A program made the position numbers and the translations under genes. The notes beneath the pieces were generated by a model. That model was not told the DNA's origin, made no database searches, and saw only the letters and a list, made by a program, of their open reading frames with translations. This document shows, piece after piece, positions 23,444 through 32,063 of a stretch of DNA of 64,000 nucleotides (position 1 is its first letter; the number at the start of each line of letters is the position of its first letter). Origin of the DNA: Rheum nobile. Its lineage: Eukaryota > Streptophyta > Magnoliopsida > Caryophyllales > Polygonaceae. Where the stretch lies: positions 1,612,001-1,676,000 of the forward strand of contig WOAB01000723.1 of assembly GCA_027886185.1 (NCBI GenBank), given 5' to 3'.

Positions 23444-23988
23444 GTATCCATCACAAAGAAGTCCGTAGGGAAGAGCAATTTATCAACCTCTACCATCATG
23501 TCCTGCAGTATTCCTTTGGGGTAGATATAGGAATTGTCCGCCAGCCGGATCACAATCCCCGTCTTCTCTAATGGTCCGACCTCCAGAGACTCGTACAGCG
23601 AGAGAGGCAGAACATTAATGGAGGCACCCAAATCAAGCATGGCCTTGTCAAACAAGGTGCCCCCAATCTTGCAAGGAATCGTGAACATGCCCGGATCACT
23701 TGCCTTCTTAGGTAACCGCTTTTGCAGTATAGCGGATACATTCTCACTGACCTGGACCTTATTTTTCTCTTTCACAGTCTTCTTCCTCTTTATCGTGCAT
23801 ATCTCCTTCAAGAATTTAGCATAACGAGGGATACTATTAACCAGCTTGAGTAAAGGAATATTCACCTCGCAATTGTTGAAGGTCTCAAACAACTCCCTAT
23901 AATTCTCCGGCCTTCGAGTGTCCTTTAGAGCCTCGGGAAAGGGAGCGGGAGGCTTCAATGTGCTGAGTGGAGGGAAGTCGGGACGCAC
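23444..23988 (-). pseudogene. Gag-protease linker and protease N-terminal part of Athila-like element
   Basis: Reads PPAPFPEALKD..., a basic stretch, then the retroviral-type aspartic protease: IPCKIGG, LDLGASINVLPLSLYE (active-site region, D-L-G instead of the commoner D-T-G, as in Athila), GIVIRLADNS and FPTDFFVMD. The frame is cut at 23443 by the nested element and resumes at 20982. It overlaps the upstream gag-tail frame by ~90 bp in another frame, so a frameshift lies there. Confidence 0.85.
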
Positions 23989-24568
23989 ATATCCATCGTG
24001 GGCGTCTTCGAGGTGAACTGGGGCTCCAGAGGCGTTTCCTCAATCGCGGAATTGTGTCCGCGGTCGCGGATTGTCCTCGACTTCTTCCATGTCTCCAGTG
24101 AGTTTTCCGCGGTCGCGGATTGCTCTCGAACAGCTCTTCAGAATGGATTTTTCTGCGATCGCGGAATTCTGTCCGCGGTCGCGGAAAGGCATCGATTTCT
24201 TGCCCCTCGTCAGTGGCCAATCCGCGGTCGCGGATTTCTCTCTGTTGGCCACGACTGATGTTTACCTCTGCTCCGCTCTTTAGTGTCATGGCATAGACGT
24301 TCTCCCTTGGGTTGACTACCGTTTGAGATTGTAGTTTTCCCGAGTCTCGGGCTTCCAACTTGCTCACTGCGATGGAGACCTGTCCCACTTGCTTCTCCAA
24401 GTTTTGTATACTCGACTGCATCTCTTGATTTTGCTGGGTCATAGTATTTCTCAACGTGTCTACGGACTGAGCGAGGACCGCCTGTTGCTTGGTCAATGCC
24501 TCAATTGATTTGGACGTAGTGTTTGCCACCGCTGCTAGTGTTTTTATCAGGTCTTCATGGTTTGACAC
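23897..24568 (-). pseudogene. C-terminal Gag region of Athila-like element with palindrome-derived insert
   Basis: The first part is a coiled-coil segment typical of Athila Gag (IEALTKQQAVL..., IQNLEKQVGQVSIAVSKLE, QTVVNPRENVYAMTLKSG). The second part is an Arg-rich low-complexity stretch (RDRG, PRPRT, SATAD) encoded by 14-bp GC palindromes at 24037-24234. That second stretch has no counterpart in usual Athila Gag. The connection to the protease frame is broken. Confidence 0.75.
24037..24234. repeat. Array of 14-bp palindromes (TCCGCG-NN-CGCGGA) in the gag linker
   Basis: Copies at 24037 (degenerate), 24057, 24106, 24152, 24172 and 24221. Two pairs start exactly 20 bp apart (24037/24057, 24152/24172). 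The same motif occurs in the LTRs of this element. It contains no stop codon in any of the six frames. Confidence 0.85.
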
Positions 24569-24846
24569 GCTCTGAGCAAGGGATGAACTTGAGCTTTGGC
24601 CTTGGGGTCTTTGGTCATATCGAGCTCGAAATTATTGTTGTTGTTGTTGACCCCCAGGCTGCTGATATTGTTGTGGTCACTGTAGGAGTTGTGGAGGCCT
24701 CTGTGGATACTCTTGATTCTTCTGGCCCTGAGGAGTACTTTGTTGATTCCCGTATCTCATATTGGGGTGATCTCTCCACCCTGGATTGTACGTGTTGGAG
24801 TACGGGTCATATCTTGGCCTTGAAGGGCCGTATCCTCCAATAGCAT

Positions 24847-25836
24847 TTACCTCTGCATCGTGGGACATGCATCGGTTGGATGCATCGTGTCATAGCATAT
24901 CCCACATGATTTGACCTGCTGCTGGCCACCCTTCATCATGTATCTCCTCATCATCTCCTTCATCTCAGCCATCTCAGAGAGTAGAGTGGAATTTGGCTGA
25001 GATTCTGCAGCTCTCACTGATTGGGCGCCCACCCTCTTTCTAAATTGCCTTGAGCCCTCAGATAGCTCAAAGAAAACTTCATATGCCTCACCTGGAGTCT
25101 TGTTTAAGATGTTCCCTCCACAGGCAGCGTTCACCATTCGACGCTCGTCATCAAGAAGACCTCCGTACAAATAAAGTACGAGGTCATGGTCGGAGTAGCC
25201 ATGGTAGGGGCAGCTAGAGATCAACCTCTTGAACCTCTCGTAGTACTCATACAATGACTCAGCAACCTGCTGTTCAATGTTGTTAATGCTCCTCTTCAGG
25301 CTGTTGAGCTTAGTTGCAGGGAAGTACTTTTCCAGGAAGGCCTTCTTCATCTTGGCCCATGTGTCGATGCTCCCTGGGGTCAAGTAATAGAACCAGTCAT
25401 TGGCCGAATCCTTCAGAGAGAAAGGAAAGGCCCTCAGCTTGATCTGGTCTTCAGTCACTCCTCTGGGCTTCATGCTGGTGAAGACGGCATGGAACTCCGA
25501 CATATGCTTATTGGGGTCTTCTCCACTCATCCCATGGATGTGGGGAAGTAAGTGGATCAACCCTGACTTGAGCTCGAAATTGACGCCATCGGCCAGCTCA
25601 GGAAACTGCACAGCCAGCGATTGCTGTTGCAGGTTAGGGCCAGTCAGCTGCCTCAACATTTGTTGTTCGTCAGCCTTCTCGAAACACGGGTTGTCAAAAC
25701 ACAAAGTCCGGTTTACTCTGCGGCTCCTAGAAAGGGTCCTCTCAATCTCTGAATCACAAGCAAGAAGAGGAGAGTAAGTAGCACGGGTGTGGACCATAAG
25801 ATAGGTCCACACAAAAATTGGCACACAAATACACAC
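24847..25836 (-). CDS. Gag of Athila-like element (Retrotrans_gag plus CCHC knuckle)
   Basis: 329 codons, the longest intact frame in this element. The Retrotrans_gag core lies at about residues 85-260: FELKSGLIHLLP, FPFSLKDSANDWFYYL, W..MKKAFLEKYFP, ESLYEYYERFKRLISSCPYHG and LYGGLLDDERRMV. A C-x2-C-x4-H-x4-C motif (CGICYDTMHPTDAC) ends it. Gag packages RNA into virus-like particles in the cytoplasm. The start lies close to the 5' LTR/PBS. A stop after the knuckle separates it from the downstream Gag tail (24677-24868 in another frame). Whether it is expressed is unknown. Confidence 0.85.
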   Translation of the reverse strand: MCICVPIFVWTYLMVHTRATYSPLLACDSEIERTLSRSRRVNRTLCFDNPCFEKADEQQMLRQLTGPNLQQQSLAVQFPELADGVNFELKSGLIHLLPHIHGMSGEDPNKHMSEFHAVFTSMKPRGVTEDQIKLRAFPFSLKDSANDWFYYLTPGSIDTWAKMKKAFLEKYFPATKLNSLKRSINNIEQQVAESLYEYYERFKRLISSCPYHGYSDHDLVLYLYGGLLDDERRMVNAACGGNILNKTPGEAYEVFFELSEGSRQFRKRVGAQSVRAAESQPNSTLLSEMAEMKEMMRRYMMKGGQQQVKSCGICYDTMHPTDACPTMQR

Positions 25837-25860
25837 ACAGAAAAAAAAAAAAAACTTGCC

Positions 25861-25878
25861 TCCCCGACAACGGCGCCA
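25861..25878 (-). other. Primer-binding site of Athila-like element
   Basis: On the minus strand TGGCGCCGTTGTCGGGGA, 3 nt from the LTR end, as used by Athila/Tat elements. Confidence 0.92.
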
Positions 25879-25881
25879 ATT

Positions 25882-27175
25882 TGACGGAGGCTAAAGTCGT
25901 ATCGCCTTATCAAAATAAAATCCTTAACAACCTAAACTAGTAGAATAGGCAAGCAAGGGTCAAATCCCATAGGGAGGAGTTGTCTTTCTTTATGTAAGGT
26001 TGCATGCAAAAGTAACAAAGGGGGGTTTTGATTGATTGGTTGTAAAACAAGTAAACAAGGGAAACAAAAGCAAAGGGTTGTAATCAATTAGGGAAAAACA
26101 CTTAGCCAAACAAATATCCACCATTCATTCGATTGATTGGTCCTAGGTTATCTATATTCCTTCCTATGATTATTCATGTCCCTATTCTGAAATAGTTACC
26201 CGTCCAACTAGTCCTGATAACCCTTACTATTGAACGCACGAGAAACTATCAAGATTTAGAACAACAGCAGCATGGAGTATAGGAATTTACCAGGATACAT
26301 GCAACACTAATTTTTCGCAGCATTTAACAAATAATCAATTCTCTTTCATAATAAACTAGTCCAACTAGTCGTAGAATATCATGGTTGCTACACAAGATAA
26401 GGGATTTCAACTCGAAATATCCAAACCCTAGCAATAGACAATTACTAATATCAACTAGTTGATCAGGCCAGTCAAATCAGTAATAATCAATAGGAATAAG
26501 CTCAAGAGAAAAGATATAATCCAAAGGAATATGAAATAGAGTTATAACCTCACAATCATAAATCAAACGAAGGCTTCAATTGTCGTACTAAGCAAAGGGT
26601 GCTTAGTTCTTCATAGTCTTGAAAACAATAAAACTCCAAAGGAAAATTGAACGTAGAATGAAAACTGAATCATAAAAGTGGTTGGGAAATTAGGTTAAAT
26701 AACCTAACCCAAAACCAAGGCTAAAGATAACAAGTCTAATCTAAAAGGAAATAATAAAATCGAACTAAAAGAAATAAAGTAAAAAAGAAGAAGTAAACTT
26801 CGGATTTCTGACGAAACCCACGCGGCTCGCTGATGCACATTTCTGCGACCGCGAACGCGGAAAATTCCTCCTCTGATTCCTTTGCTCTCGAATTAACCGC
26901 GACCAGTCTGCTTGCTCGCCCGCGATCGCGGTTTTGTCTCGTACTTTTCTTCTCGCCTCTCGTAAATATCCACGACCGCGGCCTCAGTTCAGCGATCACG
27001 GTTTGGACTCTGTTGCTCATCTTCTCTTCTAACTTTGTTTAGCTTCTCCAAACCACTAAAGTCACACTTCTTCTCCTCAACTACATACTCCGCAATTATG
27101 CTCTAATCATCTCCAAATGGTACCCAAAACACCGGTAACAAGTCCTAGTTATGCACTACGAAGTAGCGCTGATCA
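25882..27175 (-). repeat. 5' LTR of Athila-like element (1294 bp)
   Basis: Matches 18095-19409. A ~20-bp deletion at about 26850 fused the first two palindromes (CTGCGACCGCGAACGCGGAA). Otherwise the LTRs differ by scattered substitutions. Confidence 0.9.
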
Positions 27176-28404
27176 AAAATCTTCCTACGAGCATGAGGAA
27201 TTTTACGGATCTCGATTTGGATGTATACATAATAAGTTATGACGTTTTTTGTGAAGGCTCGACATATGCGCTCGTATTGTGTTTCCTGCGACGTCTAGCG
27301 GACCTCGGATTACAACAAACAGATTAGCTGCGTTGAACGTCATTTGAGGCAAGTTATTGTGAGCGTATGCGTGTCGTAGTTTAAGTCTAAGATAATATGT
27401 TACGCATGACAGTAGATCATCAACCATTCATGAATTTTGATTCTCATCATGCATGAATATTGCAATTATGTGTCATTGCTTGATTATGCATCTATATGCC
27501 AATATTGAGGATTGCCTTGTTGCTATAAGATGATAATATATTGATTAGGTGTAATGGTTCTTGTAATTGTGAGTTGCCTTGGGTTATAAGATCTTGATAT
27601 TGATTAACATTACATGTTATGCTAGACATTGTCTATGAACACATGTTATAGTTGGTGTTGTTTAAGAATATATGTCATGGTATGATTTTGTGCCGATATA
27701 AAATAAGATATGATCTCAATGTTGACCTCCAATGGAGGAAATTTGGTTTGATCATAGTGATAAGGATGCAAACAGGGAATATGAACTATGCATGTATATC
27801 GTAAATATGATTATATATGAATGTTGTGTTTGTAATTGATTTTCGTATATCAGATAAGAATTCCATATTAAGTGTGCTCTTGATATATCTATATGTGCTG
27901 GAGTTTATTTCATTGATGAGTACATATAATGATATTTCATGTTTATGACCTGTCGGTGTAGTTGTACAAGTTGTATTATGATCGATATTACGTGTGGACA
28001 AGTCGTATTATGGACTTGTCGTGAATCATTGAGATTGATCAATGCATGTTGTGGTTCGACAAGTTTTATGGTAGATTTGTTGAGAATATTTATGATTGAT
28101 CATTTTAATGATGTGTTTATGGTTTAAGACTTTTGCGGGTAAGGACTGTTCCGAGCCCCGCATGATTTTAAAATGGTTTTAACGGAATACATCCCCAGAT
28201 ACTCCTCCCAGAGTCCCGGGTTGAGTAAGTCGAGGGAGGTGCTTTACCTATGTTGTGGAGGGTCGGGTCGCCTAGCTAACGATGCCGTTTCCGTTTGGCA
28301 GGTAAAAATATGTACCCACAGTGTAGGTTAGAAGGTACCTTCGTGTCCAAGACAGGCTTGGGCATGTTTTCGAACGTTTTCGTAAATGATTTTCGAACGT
28401 TTTC
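27176..28404 (+). repeat. 3' LTR of Tekay-like element, segment 3 (truncated)
   Basis: Matches about 4206-5433 of the 5' LTR and stops abruptly after CGAACGTTTTCGT, where helicase coding sequence begins. Confidence 0.9.
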
Positions 28405-28406
28405 GT

Positions 28407-30532
28407 TATCACGTACCTCCAGGTAGTGGCGAGAAGTACTATCTTAGAATTATGTTGAATCATATTAAAGGACCAACATGCTACGAAGATTTACGGACTA
28501 TTGAGGGTATAGTTTATTCTACATTTAAAGAAGCTTGCTATGCATTGGGGTTGTTACATGATGATAGAGAATATATAGACGGGATAACTAAAGCAAGTTT
28601 TTGGGGATCGGCACACTACATTAGGAGTCTATTTGTATTTCTTTTGTTGTCTGATAGCATGTCAAAGCCAGAGTTTGTTTGGGAACGAACATGAAGGCTT
28701 CTAGCAGATGATATTGTCAACAAACAGAAGAGAATTCTACGAATTGAGGGTATGCATTTCATTATTGATGTTTATATGATCATAATCTTAACTGCATTTG
28801 ATTTACTCTTGCATGCAGATATTTTAATCATTTAATTGTAGTGACACGTGCATGCTATATATATGCAGATTTGCATCTAACAGATGATCAACTACAAAAC
28901 TACGCTCTTGCCGAAATTGACAAGTTATTACAACGGAATGGTAGTAGTTTGAGTCACTACAAAATCATGCCTCTTGTAGATTCAAGTCTCATGTCTAAAG
29001 GTGTCAACAAGCTTATACAAGATGAACTTCGATATGACACAGCAATTCTAGCCGAGGAGCATGCACAATTACTTTCTAGATTTACAATGGAACAGAAAGG
29101 GGTTTATGATGAGATCATGAATGTTGTTATATCAAATAACGGGGGTGTCTTCTTCTTATATGGTTATGGTGGAACAGGAAAAACTTATATATGGAGGGCA
29201 CTTTCGTCGGCTATAAGGTCAAAAGGTGAAATAGTCCTTACTGTTGCTTCAAGTGGAAATGCGGCTCTCCTAATACCTGGCGGCAGAACTGCTCATTCGA
29301 GGTTTAAAATACCTTTGCAAGTTAATGAGGATTCAATGTGTCATATATGTTCAGGTACAGAACTTTCTGAGTTGATATGTGCCGCCAAACTTATTATCTA
29401 GGATGAAGCTATCATGACGAATAGGTTCTGTTTTGAAGCATTAGACAGGACGTTACGAGATATTTTACGGGCTATAAATCCCCTTAGTTTAGAACAGCCT
29501 TTTGGAGGGAAAGTCGTAGTATTTGGTGGAGACTTTAGGTAAATCCTACCCGTTATCTCAAAAGGTAGCAGGCAAGAGGTTGTTTTTGCCACCATTAATT
29601 CCTCTTATTTGTGGGATCATTGCAAAGTTCTTACTCTGACAAGAAACATGAGGATTCAACAAGGTACATCTGATTCTGAGATCCAAGAGGCAAAGGAATT
29701 TTCTGATTGGGTATTAAGCATCGGAGATGGGACTGTAGGTGTTGACAATGATGGGAAAGCGCAAATAGAAATTCCCGATGAACTATTGGTGAATGATTAT
29801 GACTTAGATCTGATTCCAGCAGTTGTCAAATCTGTTTATCCTTCTCTTATGGAAGATCAGTTGGCTCCGACATACTTTGAAGAACGAGCAATTCTTGCTC
29901 CAACGCACGAAGAGGTAGATAAAGTTAATGAGTATATATTGTCTTCATTGCCTGGTGATGAAAAGGTCTATCTCAGTTCGGATAGTCTGTCCAATGCAGG
30001 TTCAGTTAAAGACAGTAATGCGAGTATTTATACGTCTGACTACTTGAACAGTATTAGATGTTCTGGTCTGCCGAATCATGTACTGAAACTTAAGGTTGGG
30101 GTCCCTATTATGCTGCTTCGAAATATTGATCAGTCTTCAGGTTTATGCAACGGGGCGAGATTGATAACCACGCAGCTTGGCAGTCATGTCATACAAGGGA
30201 GAATTATTTCAGGCAACAATATTGGACATACGGTTTTGATTCCTCGCATGATCATGTCACCGTCAGACACTTCATTTACTTTTAAGTTTCAACGAAGACA
30301 ATTTTCCATGAGTGTTTGCTTTGCTATGACCATAAACAAGAGCCAGGGCCAATCTCTTACAAATGTCGGTTTGTATCTTCCATGCCCTGTTTTCAGTCAT
30401 GGTCAGTTTAATGTTGCTTCATCAAGGGTGACTAGCAAGAAAGGTCTGAAGATATTGATTTGCGACAAACACAAGAAGCGATATAGTACTACAACAAATG
30501 TAGTATACAAGGAAGTTTTTGATAATTTATAG
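28407..30532 (+). pseudogene. Helitron Rep/helicase, PIF1-like helicase part (5' truncated)
   Basis: Begins in the conserved PPGSGEKYYLRIMLNH block, then TFKEACYALGLL. An intron lies at about 28751-28866. The helicase follows with Walker A (GYGGTGKTY at ~29161), FGGKVVVFGGDF, TRNMRI, GVPIMLLRNID, INKSQGQSL and FNVASSRVTS..GLKILI. The Rep nuclease domain and N-terminus are missing. Stops at 28692 (TGA, Trp expected), 29399 (TAG, Trp expected) and 29540 (TAA, Gln expected) make it a pseudogene. The family drives rolling-circle-type transposition. The last 307 codons (29609-30532) are open. Confidence 0.9.
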
Positions 30533-30863
30533 CAATTTTGAACATCGTGCCATATTTTATGTTTAGCGTGTCATTTTCATGTATTAGATTTAGATGAACA
30601 TTTTTATTATGTTTGATCGTTTTAGTAGTATTGATGTAAAGGGGTATGGCTATCCCTGTTTCTAAGACTACTTAGCCAATTTTTATTATTAATAAAGTTA
30701 TGGAGAGTTTTGTCTCTCTTTATATAATGTAATTTTTTATATCTTTAATATGTTTAGTCGATTAGTCATTTTTAATTTAAATAACTAATCAAATATATTA
30801 AAACAATGATTAATCGATAATTAAAATATACTATTTTTACAAATGTAAGAAAAATAAACAAAT
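30533..30863 (+). other. Helitron 3' non-coding region
   Basis: AT-rich, no gene seen. Bridges the helicase stop and the terminal hairpin. Confidence 0.6.
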
Positions 30864-30891
30864 CTCGTGAATGGCACGGGTATTACACTAG
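30864..30891 (+). mobile_element. Helitron 3' terminus (hairpin plus CTAG)
   Basis: Stem CTCGTG/CACGGG (30864-30869 with 30875-30880, one G-T pair, 5-nt loop), then 7 nt, then CTAG (30888-30891) followed by a host T. This matches plant Helitron ends (short hairpin 6-12 bp before CTRR, insertion 5' of T). It lies 355 bp after the helicase stop on the same strand. Confidence 0.88.
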
Positions 30892-31060
30892 TTATAACCT
30901 AAACACCTAAAATGATAATCTTTTCTTTACATAAATTATGGGCTAAAATGACAATTGTTTCTATACGAAGGGAGTATGTACATTAGGATAGGTAAGAATC
31001 TAAAAAGACAAACTAGTAAACATCGCAAATTATACTCCGTAATTTTTATTGCTCTTTATT

Positions 31061-32063
31061 TTTTTTTATTTTTTTTTTTGATAAGGTAAGAATTCGAGTA
31101 ACCGACAAAAATGTCGGACAGCTCGAGAGGCCAAAAAAACGGCAACTGGAAAAACCAGTTAGTACAACACATACAAGCAAATGAAAATACAACAAAGCAA
31201 AAGCAAGCTACAAGACTAGAGAGAGAAGTGAGTCCATCACAAACGAACAGTGCCACCAGACGACGGGTCAAACAGAAAAACAATCCTGGGAAGTGAAGAA
31301 TGGACAACCATGACGTTGCCCCCACCTAGATGAGGGATCTTCAGGAGTCTCGACCACCCTGATGTTGCCTTCGGGATCTTCAAGAGCCTCAACACAACCA
31401 CGACCACAACTGGAACAACTCGATCTCCACCCTAGTCAGCTCAACAGAAGCAAAGTAGTACAACACACAAGCTTGCGCACACACACACACACAAATCTGG
31501 CCAGAGCTCAAAACCACGAGAGGGAACAAGAACTGAACGGCGGGGCACAGGGGAGGGAGGAGGACGGCAGAGAGAAGGAGGAGGGGATAAAGAGGAAGAC
31601 AAGGAATAAGGCGGGGGAGGCGGCGGCGGGACAGAGATGGAGGGCGGAGAGGAAGAAGACAAATCCCATCGGCGGGGCAGAGAAGGGTGTGGAGCGGGTG
31701 GGCAGCAGTCTAGTGGTTCCGAGGTTCGAGTGGCTCGGCGTGGTCAGAACGGAGCAACACAGATCCGGCGAGGACAGAGCGGAGCAACCCAAACGGAGCG
31801 CGGTCGGAGGCGGCGGGGGGCGCAGTTGGAGGCAGCGGGGGGCGCGGTCGGAGCGGGGCTCGGTCAGAGCGAGGGACTTGGTCGGAATGCCGGTGAGACG
31901 GGTGCCATGTTAGCGGCGACGGCAGCTCGTCTCCAGTGGGCAGTGGCCTGGCTTGCTAGGAAACACTCCCAGAAGGGAGCGTTTCTAGGGCCGGTTGTGA
32001 TGTGTAGTGAAGCTACAAGTAGTGTGTTTTAATTTCCCTTGTTCAGGCGATTGGGTGTATGAC
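31061..32063 (-). mobile_element. Non-LTR retroelement-like insertion without RT
   Basis: Flanked by a perfect 18-bp duplication TTTTTATTGCTCTTTATT (31043-31060, 32064-32081). The left side starts with a T/A-rich run equivalent to a poly(A) tail on the minus strand, then GATAAGGTAAG, so the 3' end is on the left. The 1003 bp contain GC-rich sequence with low-complexity open frames on both strands but no endonuclease or RT. It was mobilised by target-primed reverse transcription, either as a non-autonomous LINE derivative or a SINE-like composite. Confidence 0.8.

Larger units (their letters stand above)
18095..27175 (-). mobile_element. Athila-like gag/protease-only LTR element (TR-GAG type)
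   Basis: LTRs are 18095-19409 and 25882-27175, flanked by GAAAT and AAAAT (one mismatch). The PBS at 25861-25878 reads TGGCGCCGTTGTCGGGGA on the minus strand, and the PPT context is CTCGAGGACGAGCAATGTTTAAGCATGGGGGAATT. Athila/Tat-style gag and protease are present. No RT, RNase H or integrase is found between the protease and the 3' LTR (only ~1.4 kb), even after subtracting the nested element at 20983-23443. It would need enzymes from a related autonomous element. Confidence 0.85.
3353..28404 (+). mobile_element. Tekay/Del-like Ty3/Gypsy retrotransposon (decayed, 3' LTR interrupted and truncated)
   Basis: The 5' LTR is 3353-6453, a tRNA-Met-type PBS lies at 6459-6470, and the internal region is about 3.1 kb. 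The polypurine tract at 9529-9541 lies in the GATCCAGTTTCGAGGATGAAAC context typical of chromovirus 3' ends. The 3' LTR starts at 9542 and continues in three pieces around two later insertions. It stops at 28404, where 5'-LTR homology reaches only about position 5433, so roughly the last 1 kb is deleted. The missing end means no target-site duplication can be checked. Clade assignment rests on LTR length (~3.1 kb) and the PPT context. Confidence 0.8.

Noticed and set aside
24037..24234. Possible CRISPR-like array of regular repeats
   Set aside because: Repeats are 14-bp palindromes with variable non-unique spacing in a plant retrotransposon gag; no CRISPR-length repeats/spacers or cas genes.
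31362..31913. 183-codon frame on the + strand
   Set aside because: Highly charged low-complexity, antisense to the non-LTR insertion, and overlapped by equally long frames on the other strand.
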